Origin: Hexactinellida sp. DTS-2022
Lineage: Eukaryota > Porifera > Hexactinellida
Direction: 5' to 3'
Length of the DNA stretch: 64,000 nt
Assembly (NCBI GenBank): GCA_028753945.1
Contig: JAPNXP010000017.1
Coordinates: 496,001 to 560,000, forward strand
Shown: one piece after another, positions 1 through 11,245 of the stretch
Layout: each line of letters opens with the position of its first letter
Position numbering within the stretch: the stretch's first letter is position 1
Notes under the pieces: generated by a model
What the model was told of the DNA's origin: nothing
Database searches by the model: none
The model's input: the letters and a program-made list of their open reading frames with translations, nothing else
Translations under genes and position numbers: made by a program

Positions 1-10
1 TTAATGGGGT

Positions 11-430
11 ATATATTAGGGATGGGATGAAGCTCCGCTTCTGCGGATCTTCGCATGTTTTCAACTCCGCCTTGACAAATCCGCGGATCTTCCGCCTAAC
101 ATCTGCATCCACGAACTTTATGAATCTCACATCCGTCCCTTCCTAATTATTATAATTTAACCTATTATACAATTAGATTTAATTTATGTCTTTTGACGTT
201 TGATAACATTATATAAAAATTTTTAGTATAGATTATTGTTTAGTTTACCACTAAAGTAAAACCAGTAGTATTGTATATTAGAAAGCCATTTAAGTTTGAG
301 CCCAGCATCCGCCCTTTGGCAGATTCAAAGATGAAAATTCCGAATCTGCGGTGTTAAAAATTTCGCATCTGCGTCCACACCCGCATTCGCGGAAGTGGAA
401 TAATTCACATCCGTCCCATCCCTAATATAT
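11..430. mobile_element. MITE with perfect 16-bp inverted ends
   Basis: The 16 bases at 11-26 (ATATATTAGGGATGGG) are exactly the reverse complement of 415-430. The body is rich in CCGCGGAT/CGGATC-like words, and a diverged terminal-like segment also occurs at 131-149. A TATATA on each side may be the target duplication, but it merges with the inverted ends. There is no coding capacity. The ends resemble short hAT-type MITEs, but the superfamily is not certain. Confidence 0.6.
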
Positions 431-690
431 ATAGATAATTGAAACTTAATGGGTGTAATTTCTTACACTAGTTGCGAGGGGAAATGAAACCCTTAGAAAA
501 ATCACTCCTTAGTTTACTATATAATAATAAGTATTCTATTTATATTTTAAAATTTCTAAATTCAACCATTTTCTATCATTGTGAATTTGTGATTATTGTA
601 AAATAAGTAAGATGGCTAGACACATGCGAAAAAATTGTCACGAAGGTCAACAATATACTCCTCTATACTTCATATTTAATTTGTCTGGAC
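431..690. other. AT-rich sequence without recognised features
   Basis: I see no open frame, inverted repeat or tandem repeat here. The end (683-690) is the left flank of the next hAT-like element. Confidence 0.4.
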
Positions 691-1177
691 TAGGCTTGTC
701 AAAAGTTCCCTATTTGTTAACGCATGTCAGGTCACGTCTTTAAAAATGTTCCGGTCAAGTCAGTTCGGATTATTTGGAAAAATATTGGAACCTGGTCATA
801 TTCTGGTCTTTTCAGGTAATTTCATCAGGATATTATACAGGACAATAATTTAACACTCCTAACTGTCCTAAAGTCACAGTATCAATTTTGTACGCCCAAA
901 GTTTAGCTTTGTATTACTCTTTGGGGACTTTCGGCAGTTTGCGGGCTCCTAAACGCAACCATGTCCATTTATACGCCTCTAGGCGTGAGGTGCTCTCCTA
1001 GATAACCCTGCATTTAGGTTATTTCAGGTCGTTTTAAGTCTTCAGATCATTCTGAATATTTAGCTATTCAAGGGTGTGACAAGTGTATGTTTCCCATAAA
1101 TTAACATGGACCAGTTCCCTAATAGTTAACTCAGGTTAGGTCTGGTCAGGTCATTACCTGAACGTTTGTCAAGCCTG
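691..1177. mobile_element. Degraded hAT MITE, AGGCTTGTCAAA family
   Basis: The left end AGGCTTGTCAAAAG (692-) and the right end ...CAAGCCTG (to 1177) are imperfect inverted repeats. They match the termini of the better-preserved element at 8169-8765. The interior carries many GGTCAGGTC/CCTGACC words, as that copy does. Flanks GTCTGGAC (683-690) and GTCCAAAC (1178-1185) differ by three transitions and are probably a decayed 8-bp duplication. It carries a nested MITE at 826-1010. Confidence 0.65.
826..1010. mobile_element. Nested 185-bp hAT MITE, CAGGnTnnTAnnCAGG family
   Basis: It begins CAGGATATTATACAGG and ends CTCCTAGATAACCCTG, an imperfect inverted repeat. Size and interior words (TACGCC, CTCCTA, TATACGCCTCTAGGCG) match the elements at 14770-14982, 32711-32894 and the split copy around 41109/44802. 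No clear target duplication remains. Confidence 0.6.
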
Positions 1178-1222
1178 GTCCAAACATCATTAAATATATG
1201 GAATTAATGAAAAATTTGTATA

Positions 1223-1391
1223 CAGTAGAAACTCGTTAGTACGAACATGCTTGATACGAATTTCCGGATAGACGAACAAAAAAAGTTTCCTACATTGGAT
1301 ATTCAATGGGTTACTCCGGTTAACACGAATTCCGGATAAAGTGAACAAATTTTAACCGTCCGTTGGTGTTCGTATTCACGAGGTTCTACTA
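1223..1391. mobile_element. pogo-type MITE, TA target
   Basis: CAGTAGAAACTCGTTAGTACGAA at the left is mirrored by GTTCGTATTCACGAGGTTCTACT at the right, and TA dinucleotides flank both ends. This CAGT(A/G)GA(A/G)...start and TA duplication are typical of pogo/Tigger nonautonomous elements. No coding sequence. Confidence 0.75.
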
Positions 1392-1659
1392 TAAATAGTA
1401 GACAAGGAGCAAGGTGTGAGTTGATTAAATTGAGCTACAAATGCGTATACAATAAATACCGGAGTTTATTTTGACCACTAGTATACGTTTCATTAGATAT
1501 ACAAATAAGTGTACTAAAATATCGAATGCTCTTTTTCGAGTATTAATTGTAATACGATTTCAAAGACATTTTGATTATCCTCTAAAAATTTGGTTAAATT
1601 TTTTTTCGCTCGTCTAGGAATCTCTACACTTAAACAAGAGGATTTACACTAACCAAGAC
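1392..1659. other. AT-rich sequence, nothing recognised
   Basis: No supported gene or repeat boundary was seen in this stretch. Confidence 0.4.
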
Positions 1660-1868
1660 TTTGCATTAATGTGGTTAATGGAGAACGCATTAAATTAATC
1701 ATTGTTTTTTGAAAAGGACCAATTTTGAACCCTTTTGTTGAGTTTGTCCCGATTAAGCGAAGTTTGGCCCATTTAACCCAAATTTTAGTATTAGCTTTAT
1801 ATGGAAAAGATTTGCTTCTTCGAGAATTGTCCCATTTAAGCGGTGTCCCAATTAAGCGGAGTCTACTG
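1660..1868. mobile_element. Right part of a pogo-like MITE (AATTAAGCGGA family)
   Basis: The sequence ends CCCAATTAAGCGGAGTCTACTG followed by TA. Interior words such as TTTGTTGAGTTTGT and TTTAGTATTAGCTT are shared with the complete element at 23351-24372. The matching left terminus is missing, so this is a truncated copy. Confidence 0.55.
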
Positions 1869-2298
1869 TATGGGCATTGAAATCATAACACATCAACCAT
1901 GCATATCAGAGAAGTTATTTCAATAAGTAATTGTTGATATATAGAGCTAAACTCTAGAGACTCGTACATAAGTTAGAAAATTGCTGCGTCATCAGAAGTT
2001 GGTTAATTCCCAAATATAGTCAAAATTTAAAGGAACACAGTAAGCGTTTTAAAGTGTAATAGTGCTAAATATTGTAGTTGGAATGATTATATTGATTGCT
2101 ATTGTTTTGACTTTTGAAATATTAAGAGGTGTGAACGTATTGATTTTGAGCCGCAAAAGTGGTTTTTGGAGAATAATATTTTTTAATGATTTGTTCGAGT
2201 TGTGCGACTCGTTAATTTGTCCTTTACAATTAGTGTCTATATTCACAATTTAGTTCTCATATTTGGGTATTAAAGTATAATTGCCCCTCCGGAAGTAC
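1869..2298. other. Unassigned AT-rich stretch
   Basis: Short frames are open on both strands around 2050-2250. They have no recognisable homology and no splice context that I trust, so I do not call a gene. Confidence 0.35.
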
Positions 2299-3767
2299 TA
2301 AAAAAACAATTGCAGCCTGTGCCGACGCATGTTCCTTTGGTGGCACTATATTTTGATTGTGTTTTATTGATAGAGCCTCCAAAGGAATTTGCTGTCGGCA
2401 CAGGCTGCAATTTTTGATTTTTTTTCGCCATGTCATCATCACCAGGAAGGTGTTAAATTATTTCAGAAACGTGTTTCAAAAGGCAATGACCCTTAGTGAG
2501 TTGGAAGTTTCGTTTTAGCTCACTTCATCTCAGAGTTATTCAAGTTTCAGTAGAATATAATAAGTGATGAGTCAGCATTTTTTTTCTGTGTGTTGGGTGT
2601 TCACCCATTCGAATTTAGAATTCACAAAATTGTGAAACACATTTTTTTAACGATGTACTCATCACCTCAAGGTGTCAAGATCCATTTGTAGAGGTGTTAC
2701 TTGGCATAAGGACCAATTGATAAATTGAAAGTTTGTTTCTATTTGCTATCATTTCTGAGATTAATGAAATTTAGCTAATTAGTATAAATATTTAATTAAC
2801 GTATTCATAATTTAACACCATTATTATGACAGCAAAATAAATTAAATTAATTGTAATTATTATTAATTTAAGTGAATTTCACTATAATATTTTAATTCCA
2901 CGCACTCGATAACCCCAATAATCCAATTGGAACCGTCTCTATAAGTTAAATACAGAATGAATTAATTATAATTAATTACGTCAGTACATTAATTGTACAA
3001 GAATATTCTCACAGAAATAAATATAATCACTTAATCTGTCGTTGTTGTGGAATGTAAAATCTTAGGAGAAAATAGAAGCCTACTCGATCTCACAAGTTGA
3101 ATCAATATAATTATTACAAGTTGAATCAATGGAATTAGATTTAACACTTTCAATTGAATTGAAGTGTTCGTAAACAAAGGAAATTTCCAACTCAATTGTG
3201 GCACAAACGAAACCCAATTTAAAAATTCGTGCACTGTGACAAGGTGTATAATTTTATTCTCTATCGAATGCATATACTGTAAATAGAATATTCGGGCACC
3301 ATTTATTGCTCTTTTTCTAACATTAAATAGGTGTAAAAATGTGTCCAAATAAATGTAATCAAAAATCGTGACCCCAGGTGCACATCTGTAACCCCTGAGA
3401 TACCTGTCCTAAAAATTTGGGCTCTTAGTTAATTAAACTCTGTTTTGTGGATGATCTACGGAAGGATAATAATTACTAACCAAAGCAGTAAGATTAGAAC
3501 TGGGCCACTATACTATAGTATAGTCGGCACAGTAATAATAATAATAATAAAGGCAGTTATTTCAATACTGGGCCACTATACTATAGTATAGTCCAGTGGT
3601 TCTCAACCTTTAATGCTCCGTGGCCCCCCTACCGAGACCTTCAGTACCGTGGCCCCCTACCCTTCAATAAAAAGCCTCGTGGCGAAGGGCTCGTGACCCC
3701 CCAGGGGGGCCACGGGGCCCGGTTGAGAAACGCTGGTATAGTCGGCACAGTAATAATAAAAATAATA
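2299..3767 (+). repeat. Family H unit 1: hairpin, body, palindromic satellite
   Basis: A long imperfect hairpin (about 2309-2411) has arms containing GCAGCCTGTGCCGAC and its complement GTCGGCACAGGCTGC. A body of about 0.9 kb follows (2422-3353), then a segment with GTGACCCCAGGTGCA, then two copies of a satellite (3500-3593) with the 18-bp palindrome ACTATACTATAGTATAGT followed by GTCGGCACAG. The same order is seen at 3768-5715 and 20636-22110. No protein is encoded. The superfamily is unknown; a Helitron-related nonautonomous element (HINE-like) is one possibility. The satellite is interrupted by a hAT MITE at 3594-3735. Confidence 0.6.
3594..3735. mobile_element. 142-bp hAT MITE with perfect 8-bp duplication
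   Basis: It starts CAGTGGTTCTCAACC and ends GGTTGAGAAACGCTG. GTATAGTC is duplicated at 3586-3593 and 3736-3743. The target is the palindromic satellite of family H, so this insertion is younger than that repeat. The CAGTGGTTCTCAA terminus is the classic hAT/Charlie-like end. Confidence 0.9.
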
Positions 3768-4944
3768 AAATCCAAAATTGCAGCCTGTGCCGACTCATGT
3801 TCCTTTGGTGGCACTTTATTTTTGTGGTTGTTTATTGATAATGCCTCCAAAGGAACATGCTGTCGACACAGCTGCAATTTTGGATTTTTTTTTCGCCATG
3901 TCATCATCACTATGAAGGTGTTAAATTATTTCAGAAAGGTGTTTCAAAAGGCAACGATCCTTAGAGTGGTGGAAGTTTCCATTTAGCTCACTTTATTTTA
4001 GAGATACGTGTATTCAAGTTTCAGTAGAATAATATATGCGATGACTCAGCATTTTGTATGTGCGTGTTGGGTGATCACCCAACACCAACCAACCCATTCG
4101 AATTATATAATTCACAAAATTGTAAAAACACATTTTTTTAACAATGTCATCATCACCTCAAGGTGCAGGACCCATTTGTAGAGGTGTTACGTGGCATAAG
4201 GATCAATTAATAAAATTGAAATTTGTTTCGATCTTCTATAATCTCTGAGATTTATGTTATTTAATTAATTAGTATAAATAATTATTAATTAATTTGGCTA
4301 TCAAATTTTAATTCCGCACACTCGATAACCCCTAATAAACAATTTGGAAGCATCTATATAAGTCATATACTGGCTGAATTAATTATAATTAATTACGTCA
4401 GTATATTAACAGTGCAATAATATTCTCGCAGAAGTAAATATAATAACATAATCAGTTGTTATGAAATATATAATCTTAGTTTTCAATTGGAAAATAGAAG
4501 CCAGCTGCAATTTATAAGTTAAATCAATTTAATTACAGTCAGGTCTGCTTATTATGAACAAGATTTCGTCTGCTTAATGTGAAGATTTTTTATTATGAAC
4601 AAGCCTTATGGTCCCAATTTAACAACTTACATAGAGTTTGTATTAAGTTGAGTTCGGTTATTATGAAGTCTCTCTATTATGAACACAATTTTTGGTCCCT
4701 TGAATGTTCATAATAAAAGAACCTGACTGTATCTCAATTTGAAACAATAGTGAAATATTTAACAAGTTAAATCAATATAATTATTACAAGTTGAAACAAT
4801 GGAATTAGATTTCACAGTTTTACAGAAATTGAAGTGTGAGTAAACAAAGAAATTTCAACCCCCATTTATGCAGAAATTAAACCCTTTATTGAAAATTTTC
4901 TTAATCCATCAGATGCAGAATTTTATGATGAATCCAATGATTTA
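3768..4944 (+). repeat. Family H unit 2 (hairpin plus body)
   Basis: A second hairpin (about 3771-3890), again with GCCTGTGCCGAC and a GTCGACACAG complement, is followed by a body clearly related to 2422-3353. Shared words include AGGTGTTAAATTATTTCAG and GGTGTTACGTGGCATAAGGA. A pogo-like MITE is inserted at 4536-4729. The unit lacks its own satellite and runs into the third hairpin. Confidence 0.55.
4536..4729. mobile_element. 194-bp pogo-type MITE in family H
   Basis: CAGTCAGGTCTGCTTATTATGA at the left and TCATAATAAAAGAACCTGACTG at the right are inverted repeats flanked by TA. Internal GTTCATAATAA words repeat the terminal motif. No coding sequence. Confidence 0.75.
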
Positions 4945-5715
4945 AAAAAGATCCAAAATTGCTGCTGTGCCGACGTATTTCCCTTTGGTGGCACTATCTA
5001 TTGGTGGCTACCGGTTGGGTAATTGATAGTGCCTCCAAGGAAAATACTGTCGGCACAGCTGCAATTTTAGATTTTTTTTGCCATGCCATCATCACTCAGA
5101 AGGTGTTAAACCATTTCAGAAAGTGAAATAATGAAAAAGATAACAATTATATAATTTATATTTTAATTTATACTTGGCTAGAATTAATTTGTACTTCAAT
5201 AGTATTAGCTAAACTGAAATGATGCAGGTGGAGTCATGCAGGTAATGACTAAACCTCAATATGTGCAGTGAATTAAAGACTTCTTACTCTCGACCAATTA
5301 AATTACAGCTTCGGTTAGGCATTCTATATGCACACTAACAATTGATAGAAAATCCTTTTATACTTATTGGATGCTAGCTGCTAATCCATACTGGGACAAC
5401 CCTCGAATTTAATTGGCTAAGCCATAATTGGATTAAATAGGTGTAAAATTATTTGATCATAAATCGTAACCCCAGGTGCAAATTATACGATCCCATCGCA
5501 CCTACATGCCAAGTTTTAGCCCATCAACTATACAGCTCTGGCCAGGGCACCGTCTACGGAGAAAAACTAATAATATAAATAATAATATTAAAGGCAGTAA
5601 GATTAGAACTGGGCCACTATACCATAGTATAGTCGGCACAGTAAAAATAAAAATAATAAAGGCAGTGATTTCAACACTGGCCCACTATACTATAGTATAG
5701 TCGGCACAGTAACAA
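4945..5715 (+). repeat. Family H unit 3 with satellite
   Basis: The third hairpin (about 4955-5073, CTGTGCCGAC...GTCGGCACAG) leads into a shorter body. It is followed by GTAACCCCAGGTGCAAATTA (5468-) and two satellite units (5604-5712), each with an ACTATAC(T/C)ATAGTATAGT palindrome and GTCGGCACAG. The right limit is taken at the last GTCGGCACAGTAA. Confidence 0.55.
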
Positions 5716-6714
5716 TATAGAATACATTGGCCGCTGTAATAAAACGATTAGAACTTCGAAATAATTATCAGTTAGACTCCAAACCAAATGTTATGGTAAA
5801 TATATCCCGTCCGCAGACCACGGTCGCTTAAAATTGTACTTTATAGGAAATAGGCATTAGGGTTGCAGATATTCATTAGTAAAGTATTTCTTAAAATATA
5901 GGTTATTGATAGCTGCGAATTGAATGGCGTAATCACAAATGATGTATGCATTCTCTTAATTAAGTTTAGTTTTGGGTGATTTATACATACAAAATTTTGG
6001 TTTGTTAACAATCTTTTTATATCCACCGATGGTTATTGTTCAAATATCTTGAAAAGTCCAGTTCCCATGGAATAAAAGGATTTATACACTAATGTAAAGG
6101 GGGTAGATGTTTACTGAATGTAATTTTAATGAGTATTAGAACTCATAGAAACCTTAAATCACTTTTTCTCTAGCATAGCTGTCTCTGGTGCATCACGCTA
6201 AATTACCTCCGAATTGTACATTACTAACTTCCTTAAATTTCAAAAACTCAATATGAGTTCATAGCTCGTTGCTCTGATTGATGAAATTGTCCTTAAGTGC
6301 TCAAATATTCTTATTATACAATATTTACCATACATTTGCGTAACCAATAAGATATACTACTGATTAATAGCGAATAATTAGTTTTTGTATTTTCATAGCA
6401 ACACAAAGTGATAATGGAATTCGCTAAAATATTCAAAGTTGCGTACTGTTTCGGGAGCTAAGATCTACATAATTCATTCTTGCAACATTAATCTATAACC
6501 TGCTCAAATTTCTCGTTGTTTGATGAATTTATTTTTTCCGCTTACCTGAGATTCAATTTAAATAATTTTGAACAATTTTTGAGTTTTTATCCCTGTTAAA
6601 ATTAAAAGGCGTCAGTGTAACAGTAAATCAGTATAGAGATATATATATAGCATACTCGTTTGTATATACACGTATTTGAATTCAAAATAATCACGATTCT
6701 TTATACATTGCATT
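5716..6714. other. Unassigned AT-rich sequence
   Basis: About 1 kb with no convincing open frame, inverted termini or tandem array. It has only short AT runs, such as TATATATATA near 6640. Confidence 0.4.
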
Positions 6715-6900
6715 CAGGGAATGAAAGGTTCACGAACGGACTGATAAACCCAATTCAGTTCATTTCAAATTTACGCACGTTTAGTTCGTTCTTTTTCACC
6801 TCCTAACTTCAACACCACCAGCGTTCGTTCAGTTCGTTCAACGGGCTGACCGGCGTTAGTTAAGTTCGTTCAATTCGTTCGTACAGTTCGTTCAGTTCAG
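6715..6900. repeat. GTTCGTTCA-rich repeat, possible hAT left end
   Basis: CAGGGAATGAAAGG at 6715 resembles a hAT terminus. It is followed by many GTTCGTTCA/GAACGAAC words through 6900. A partner terminus and duplication were not found. Confidence 0.35.
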
Positions 6901-7163
6901 ATGAGTTGGTGGTGGTTATTAGGTAAGCAAGCAGGTATGAGTTGTGATCTATTTATATTTTACTTTTCTAGTGATATATTTATATTCTACGTATGGATTA
7001 ATGATTCAGTATTTACAATTTATCGATATTCAGTTCGTTCCCATTACTATAATATAAACCGGACAAACAAACACACACACATACCTACAAAAATTGAGTT
7101 TTAATAATTTATATTACAGCTGGAGAATCATGATTAACCGCACGATACCTGGAGCCATACAAC
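6901..7163. other. AT-rich stretch with a family A-like tail
   Basis: GGACAAACAAACACACACAC (7055-) followed by AGTTTTAATAAT resembles the CAAACAAACACACAACAATT...TTTTAATATATAG tail seen at 54840-54905. It may be the 3' end of a retroelement-like repeat. Nothing else is recognised. Confidence 0.3.
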
Positions 7164-7501
7164 CCCCCAACAATAACAATAAATACTACTTTCAATTTTA
7201 GGGGGGCATCCCCAAATAGAGAGGGCACCTTCAAAATAAGTGATAAATGTTATTATTTGGGGGCCCCAATAATAACAATAAATTACTACTTTCAATTTTA
7301 GGGGGGCACCCCCAAATAGAAAGTGACAAGTATTTGGATTTTGGGGTGGCTCATCCAAATTTGAGGGTGCCTCCTAAAATAAACCCCTACAGGGCCTATG
7401 CCCCCACTTCATTAATTCAAGTGTACCCCAGTATAATAACCTGCTCCCCACCTGTGACGCAATTGTGCCCCACCAGTTGTGGCTGGCTAGCGCCGCCACT
7501 G
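7164..7501. repeat. Duplicated G/C-rich segment with hAT-like right end
   Basis: A segment of about 58 bp (AACAATAA...GGGGGGCA(T/C)CCCCAAATAG) occurs at 7168-7220 and again at 7269-7320. The region ends CTAGCGCCGCCACTG at 7501, the complement of a common hAT start (CAGTGGCGGCGCTAG). A matching left end was not located. Confidence 0.4.
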
Positions 7502-7578
7502 GGTCGAGATATATACTCTTCATATATTGAATAGTATGCCTAAACTTGTCGACATTTAAAAGTTACATTATTCATAAC

Positions 7579-7720
7579 CAGGGTTGGGGCCGATTACTTT
7601 CAGATGATTACGATTTCGATCTATATTTTTTAAACGATTATGGTTATGCTTTCGAATACGATCTAAAAAATTTAAGCGATTACGATTACGATTACTATAA
7701 ACTTGTATGAGACATACAAT
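7579..7720. mobile_element. Truncated GATTACGATTACG MITE
   Basis: CAGGGTTGGGGCCGATTACT and the following GATTACG repeats match the left part of the complete hAT MITE at 57871-58315. The right half is missing. Confidence 0.6.
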
Positions 7721-8168
7721 AGAAACTGGCCATAAATTACTTTGAGTCTCCTGAACCACAACTTTTATTTTTAGTAGTTTTGATAATAACCAACCATGAC
7801 GTTTAATTAAATATTGTTTCGTTACCAATTATTGACTTTGATATTTTATTTAACTAAATTTTCTCAAAATTCCGAACAGTTCTTCAGCACCCGGATGCTT
7901 AATTAAGTAATTATACTAAAGAGGGACATATTCCCACTTTCAAGATGCCTGAAAATCCTCCAGACGTGAGAAATGCATGGATACGAGCTCTTCATAGAGA
8001 AGATATTGGCAAACTCAAGGCAGTTATGTGTACTTGAAGCATTTTCACGAGGAGGATATCTTGTCTACTCACAAAGTTCCAAGCGTAGACGGAACATTCA
8101 CAGAAATTACCCGCGCTAGTCCAATGCTCAGAGAAGATGCCATTCGTAGTTTACTACTGGGTGCCCAT

Positions 8169-8765
8169 CAGGCTTGTCAAAAGGTCAGGTCATGACCTGA
8201 CCTGACCTGACCTTTGAGTGACCTGAACCTATTTTCTGAACGCCTTGACCTGACCTGACCTGACCTGAACCTAATCTTGCATGATTTTGACCTGACCTGA
8301 CCTGACCTTACCTAGTCTATCAAAGGGTCAACTCGGTTGGATTTAATTTTTCAGATATATCAACGCCACTTTTTCCCACAAAGCACGTTAAATGCGCCAT
8401 GCCATTTAACGCGCTTTGATTTCAGAATGGAGTATATATTTGCATAAAATGACGCGCTTAAGTATTGATTTCTCGCCCTCAAAGCGTCTCTCAAGCGAAT
8501 TATGAGCGCATCGCAAAAAGTTGGGGGAAATGTTGATCAACGCCACACCAATTAATAAATTGATGCTCTATTTTGTATGAACCCCACTATTACTGAAATG
8601 ACCTGAAATTGACCGGAGAATGACCTGAAATTGTCCTGAAATTGACCTGAGAATGTGAAAGACCTGACCTATATGATTTCTTTTCTACCATGACCTGACC
8701 TGACCTGAACGTAAATATTGTATATAAGACCTGACCTGACAATGCGGGACCTTTTGACAAGCCTG
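8169..8765. mobile_element. 597-bp hAT MITE, CAGGCTTGTC family
   Basis: It starts CAGGCTTGTCAAAAGGTC and ends with the exact reverse complement. GTGCCCAT is duplicated at 8161-8168 and 8766-8773. Both ends carry dense GACCTGACCTGACC subterminal repeats, probably transposase binding words. The insertion interrupts the THAP-region coding of the P-type pseudogene. No coding sequence inside. Confidence 0.93.
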
Positions 8766-8827
8766 GTGCCCATCTTACTAATTCTAGTAACAGTGTTAAG
8801 TGACTCGATTGTCATTTGACTCTTAAG

Positions 8828-8851
8828 TTAATTAATTAATTAATTAATTAA
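8828..8851. repeat. (TTAA)n microsatellite
   Basis: Six tandem TTAA units lie between fragments of the P-type pseudogene. Confidence 0.8.
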
Positions 8852-9682
8852 AAGAGGAAGATTTTATAAACCAGGCTCTCCATCTTTGCTTACATTCTGA
8901 AGAAGAGAAAGGGAAGTTTAATATCAGAACGATCAATGATCTAATGGTTAACTTGATTTTAATTTATATACCTGTTAATTGGTCTGTATTCAGTCGCAAT
9001 GACATTTGTGTTAACTTTGTCCACATTTAAATTGTCAATCATACCGTTTCTGCCAACATGTATCTCAATATTGACTCTAGTTTAAACACAGCTGCCTTTG
9101 TATATGGCAAAAATATTTCATTGTCACTTCACGGCATAAATGATATTCGACAAGTTGAAACAATTTTGTCTAAAATTGCTCTTATATTTACACACACAAG
9201 GGAAGTGATTCCAAACGTTCATTTCATGTCATTAGTTACCAATTTCGATGAAAGTACATGTACGAATTTTCTCGATCTAGGTCGACTTCAATTTATTATG
9301 TGTCAGACAGGAGACAGGAGACTTTTCCTAACTTTGACTTACTTAAAAGTATTCGTAATAACTGGCTTGATCAGAAAAATTATAACAAAAAGTTTCAATT
9401 CCACGAACTAGTAAATTTTAAAGTTGATTGTTGTAGTTTTCCACTTTCAATTTGTTCAGCATCTTTTGAGGATGTACGACTTCTTTATAATTCTGAGCGC
9501 GAGAGTTTAACTAAACTAGCTCCTCATTTGACTGTAAAATCATGTTATCCTTCAAGCAGTGTACGTAGTGTTTGCAATCCTGGGGCATATTTTCCAATCC
9601 CGGGATTCGGGATGCACTGATACTCAATCCCGGGATCCCGGGATTAAACATTTAACGTTATATAGTATGGAAAAGCTCTTAT

Positions 9683-9758
9683 AAATGAAATCAACTTTTA
9701 AGGACCATAACTTAATAGATCTAAATGTTACTTTAAATGAAATCAACTTTTAAGGACC
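9683..9758 (+). repeat. 52-bp tandem duplication cut by a foldback MITE
   Basis: The unit beginning AAATGAAATCAACTTTTAAG runs 9683-9734 and restarts at 9735. The second copy stops at AAGGACC (9758) and resumes at 10547-10581 after the foldback element. This gives the pre-insertion sequence directly and confirms AAGGACC as a 7-bp target duplication. Confidence 0.85.
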
Positions 9759-10546
9759 CATGGCCTACTTAATATACGGCTATATATGTTCCCGAGAAGG
9801 CCAAGAAAGAAGAAGGCCAGTTTCTAATTTTCATTTTAGGATAAACTATGCCACCTATTGTTGTTATTTGGGTTGTATATGGGGTAATCAACCATTGCGA
9901 GTCCAATGGAACCACTTTTGAGAATATTAGATTTGTGGTTAAGCTGTTTAGGCGCAATTTAATGATGGCGGTAACAATTTATGGTAAAATGAATTTTTTT
10001 CAAATATCATTAATTTCAGTTTATTCCTACTTTCTAATAATTTTATAATAGGAATACTAATATAGGGATATATTTCATACCCCAAAGGCTACTAAATCAC
10101 AAAATGGCGACATTCTAAAAAAAATGAAAAATTATAAAGCAACCACATGCTAAAATACAAGTAGTATCCGAATTAAAACTTACTATTTTCGTACATAAAA
10201 CGTATATAATTGCTGGTTTATATATATTCATTATCAATATATATCCGGAAAATGTATTCGAAGTATATTAGCAAATTATTTTCATTTTCTCGCAGTTCTT
10301 TATACTCAAAGTTTATATTTTTGTATATTTGTGGTGTCATCATTAAATTGCGCCTAAACAGCTTAACCACAAATCTGAGATTCTCAAAAGTGGTTCCATT
10401 GGACTCGCAATGGTTGATTACCCCATATACAACCCAAATAACAACAATAGGAGGCATAGTTTATCCTAAAATGAAAATTAGAAACTGGCCTTCTTCTTTC
10501 TTGGGCTTCTCGGGAACATATATAGCCGTATATTAAGTAGGCCATG
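9759..10546. mobile_element. P-type foldback MITE, 788 bp, about 209-bp arms
   Basis: Starts CATGGCCTACTTAATATACG and ends with its complement. The arms run about 9759-9967 and 10337-10546 and are near-perfect inverted repeats around a loop of about 370 bp. The 7-bp flank AAGGACC is duplicated (9752-9758, 10547-10553). The same 788-bp element, almost base for base, is at 38707-39494. The short open frames inside are arm artefacts. Termini and duplication length match the P-like element at 41112-44610, so a P-type transposase is the inferred mobiliser. Confidence 0.85.
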
Positions 10547-10676
10547 AAGGACCATAACTTAATAGATCTAAATGTTACTTTAATGCTGTATAATGAGTGT
10601 AATAGTGATAAAAGTGTAAATAATGAAGGAGAATAATTAGTTTAAGTATTATTTATTGAAGATTGATTATATCGTA

Positions 10677-11245
10677 CACTAACCAGCCAAAAGTATTTGA
10701 CAATTGAAATTTTATTGCAGACACAATAGTCGTCTGGTAACTTATTAACGGCTGTTTTAACTACTCTAAAATGATTATAAATATCTTGTTATGGTTATAA
10801 ATTACAAAATATTTTGAATTCACGTCATTTTAGTCAATATCCATCAAGTGGCATAAGTGTATCTGCCACGTGCCACTTGTGGCACAAGTGGTACATATGG
10901 GAATGTGGTTGTATTTCAGTAGAAAATGAACATAATGATTTGAAATTATGCACCCAGAGTAATTCGACTATATGAAATTCAAATCTGAAATTAGAACTTG
11001 TATATTCTCACTACATCTTGATGATCAGAAATTATATATTTAATTGCTAATTATATAGTTGATGAGTTTAACACCTCCATATAAATGTAAATTTACAAAT
11101 TTTGCTATTTTATTATACTTTAAATATCGTATCATGTAAATAGCATTTCGATGAATCCATCAATGCTATTTTGCTGCTAGAAGCTTGAATGTATAAATAC
11201 AAATAATTGTTGTTCATAACTTCAAATACTTTTGGCCGGTCAGTG
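10677..11245. mobile_element. Tc1-like MITE, CACTAACCnGCCAAAAGTA family
   Basis: CACTAACCAGCCAAAAGTAT at the left, ATACTTTTGGCCGGTCAGTG at the right, TA on both sides. The termini are of the Tc1/mariner type. The interior includes the near-palindrome CCACTTGTGGCACAAGTGG (10881-10899), also found in the related, larger copy at 44943-46416. No coding sequence. Confidence 0.8.

Noticed and set aside
2049..2253. Overlapping open frames on both strands
   Set aside because: Hydrophobic in one frame but without homology, start context or splice partner; I could not support a host exon.
9848..10536. Open frames on both strands inside the foldback elements (also at 15292, 38717-39484 and 40005-40414)
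   Set aside because: They lie in the inverted arms, appear in every copy and on both strands, and have no protein-like motif. They are by-products of the palindromic structure.
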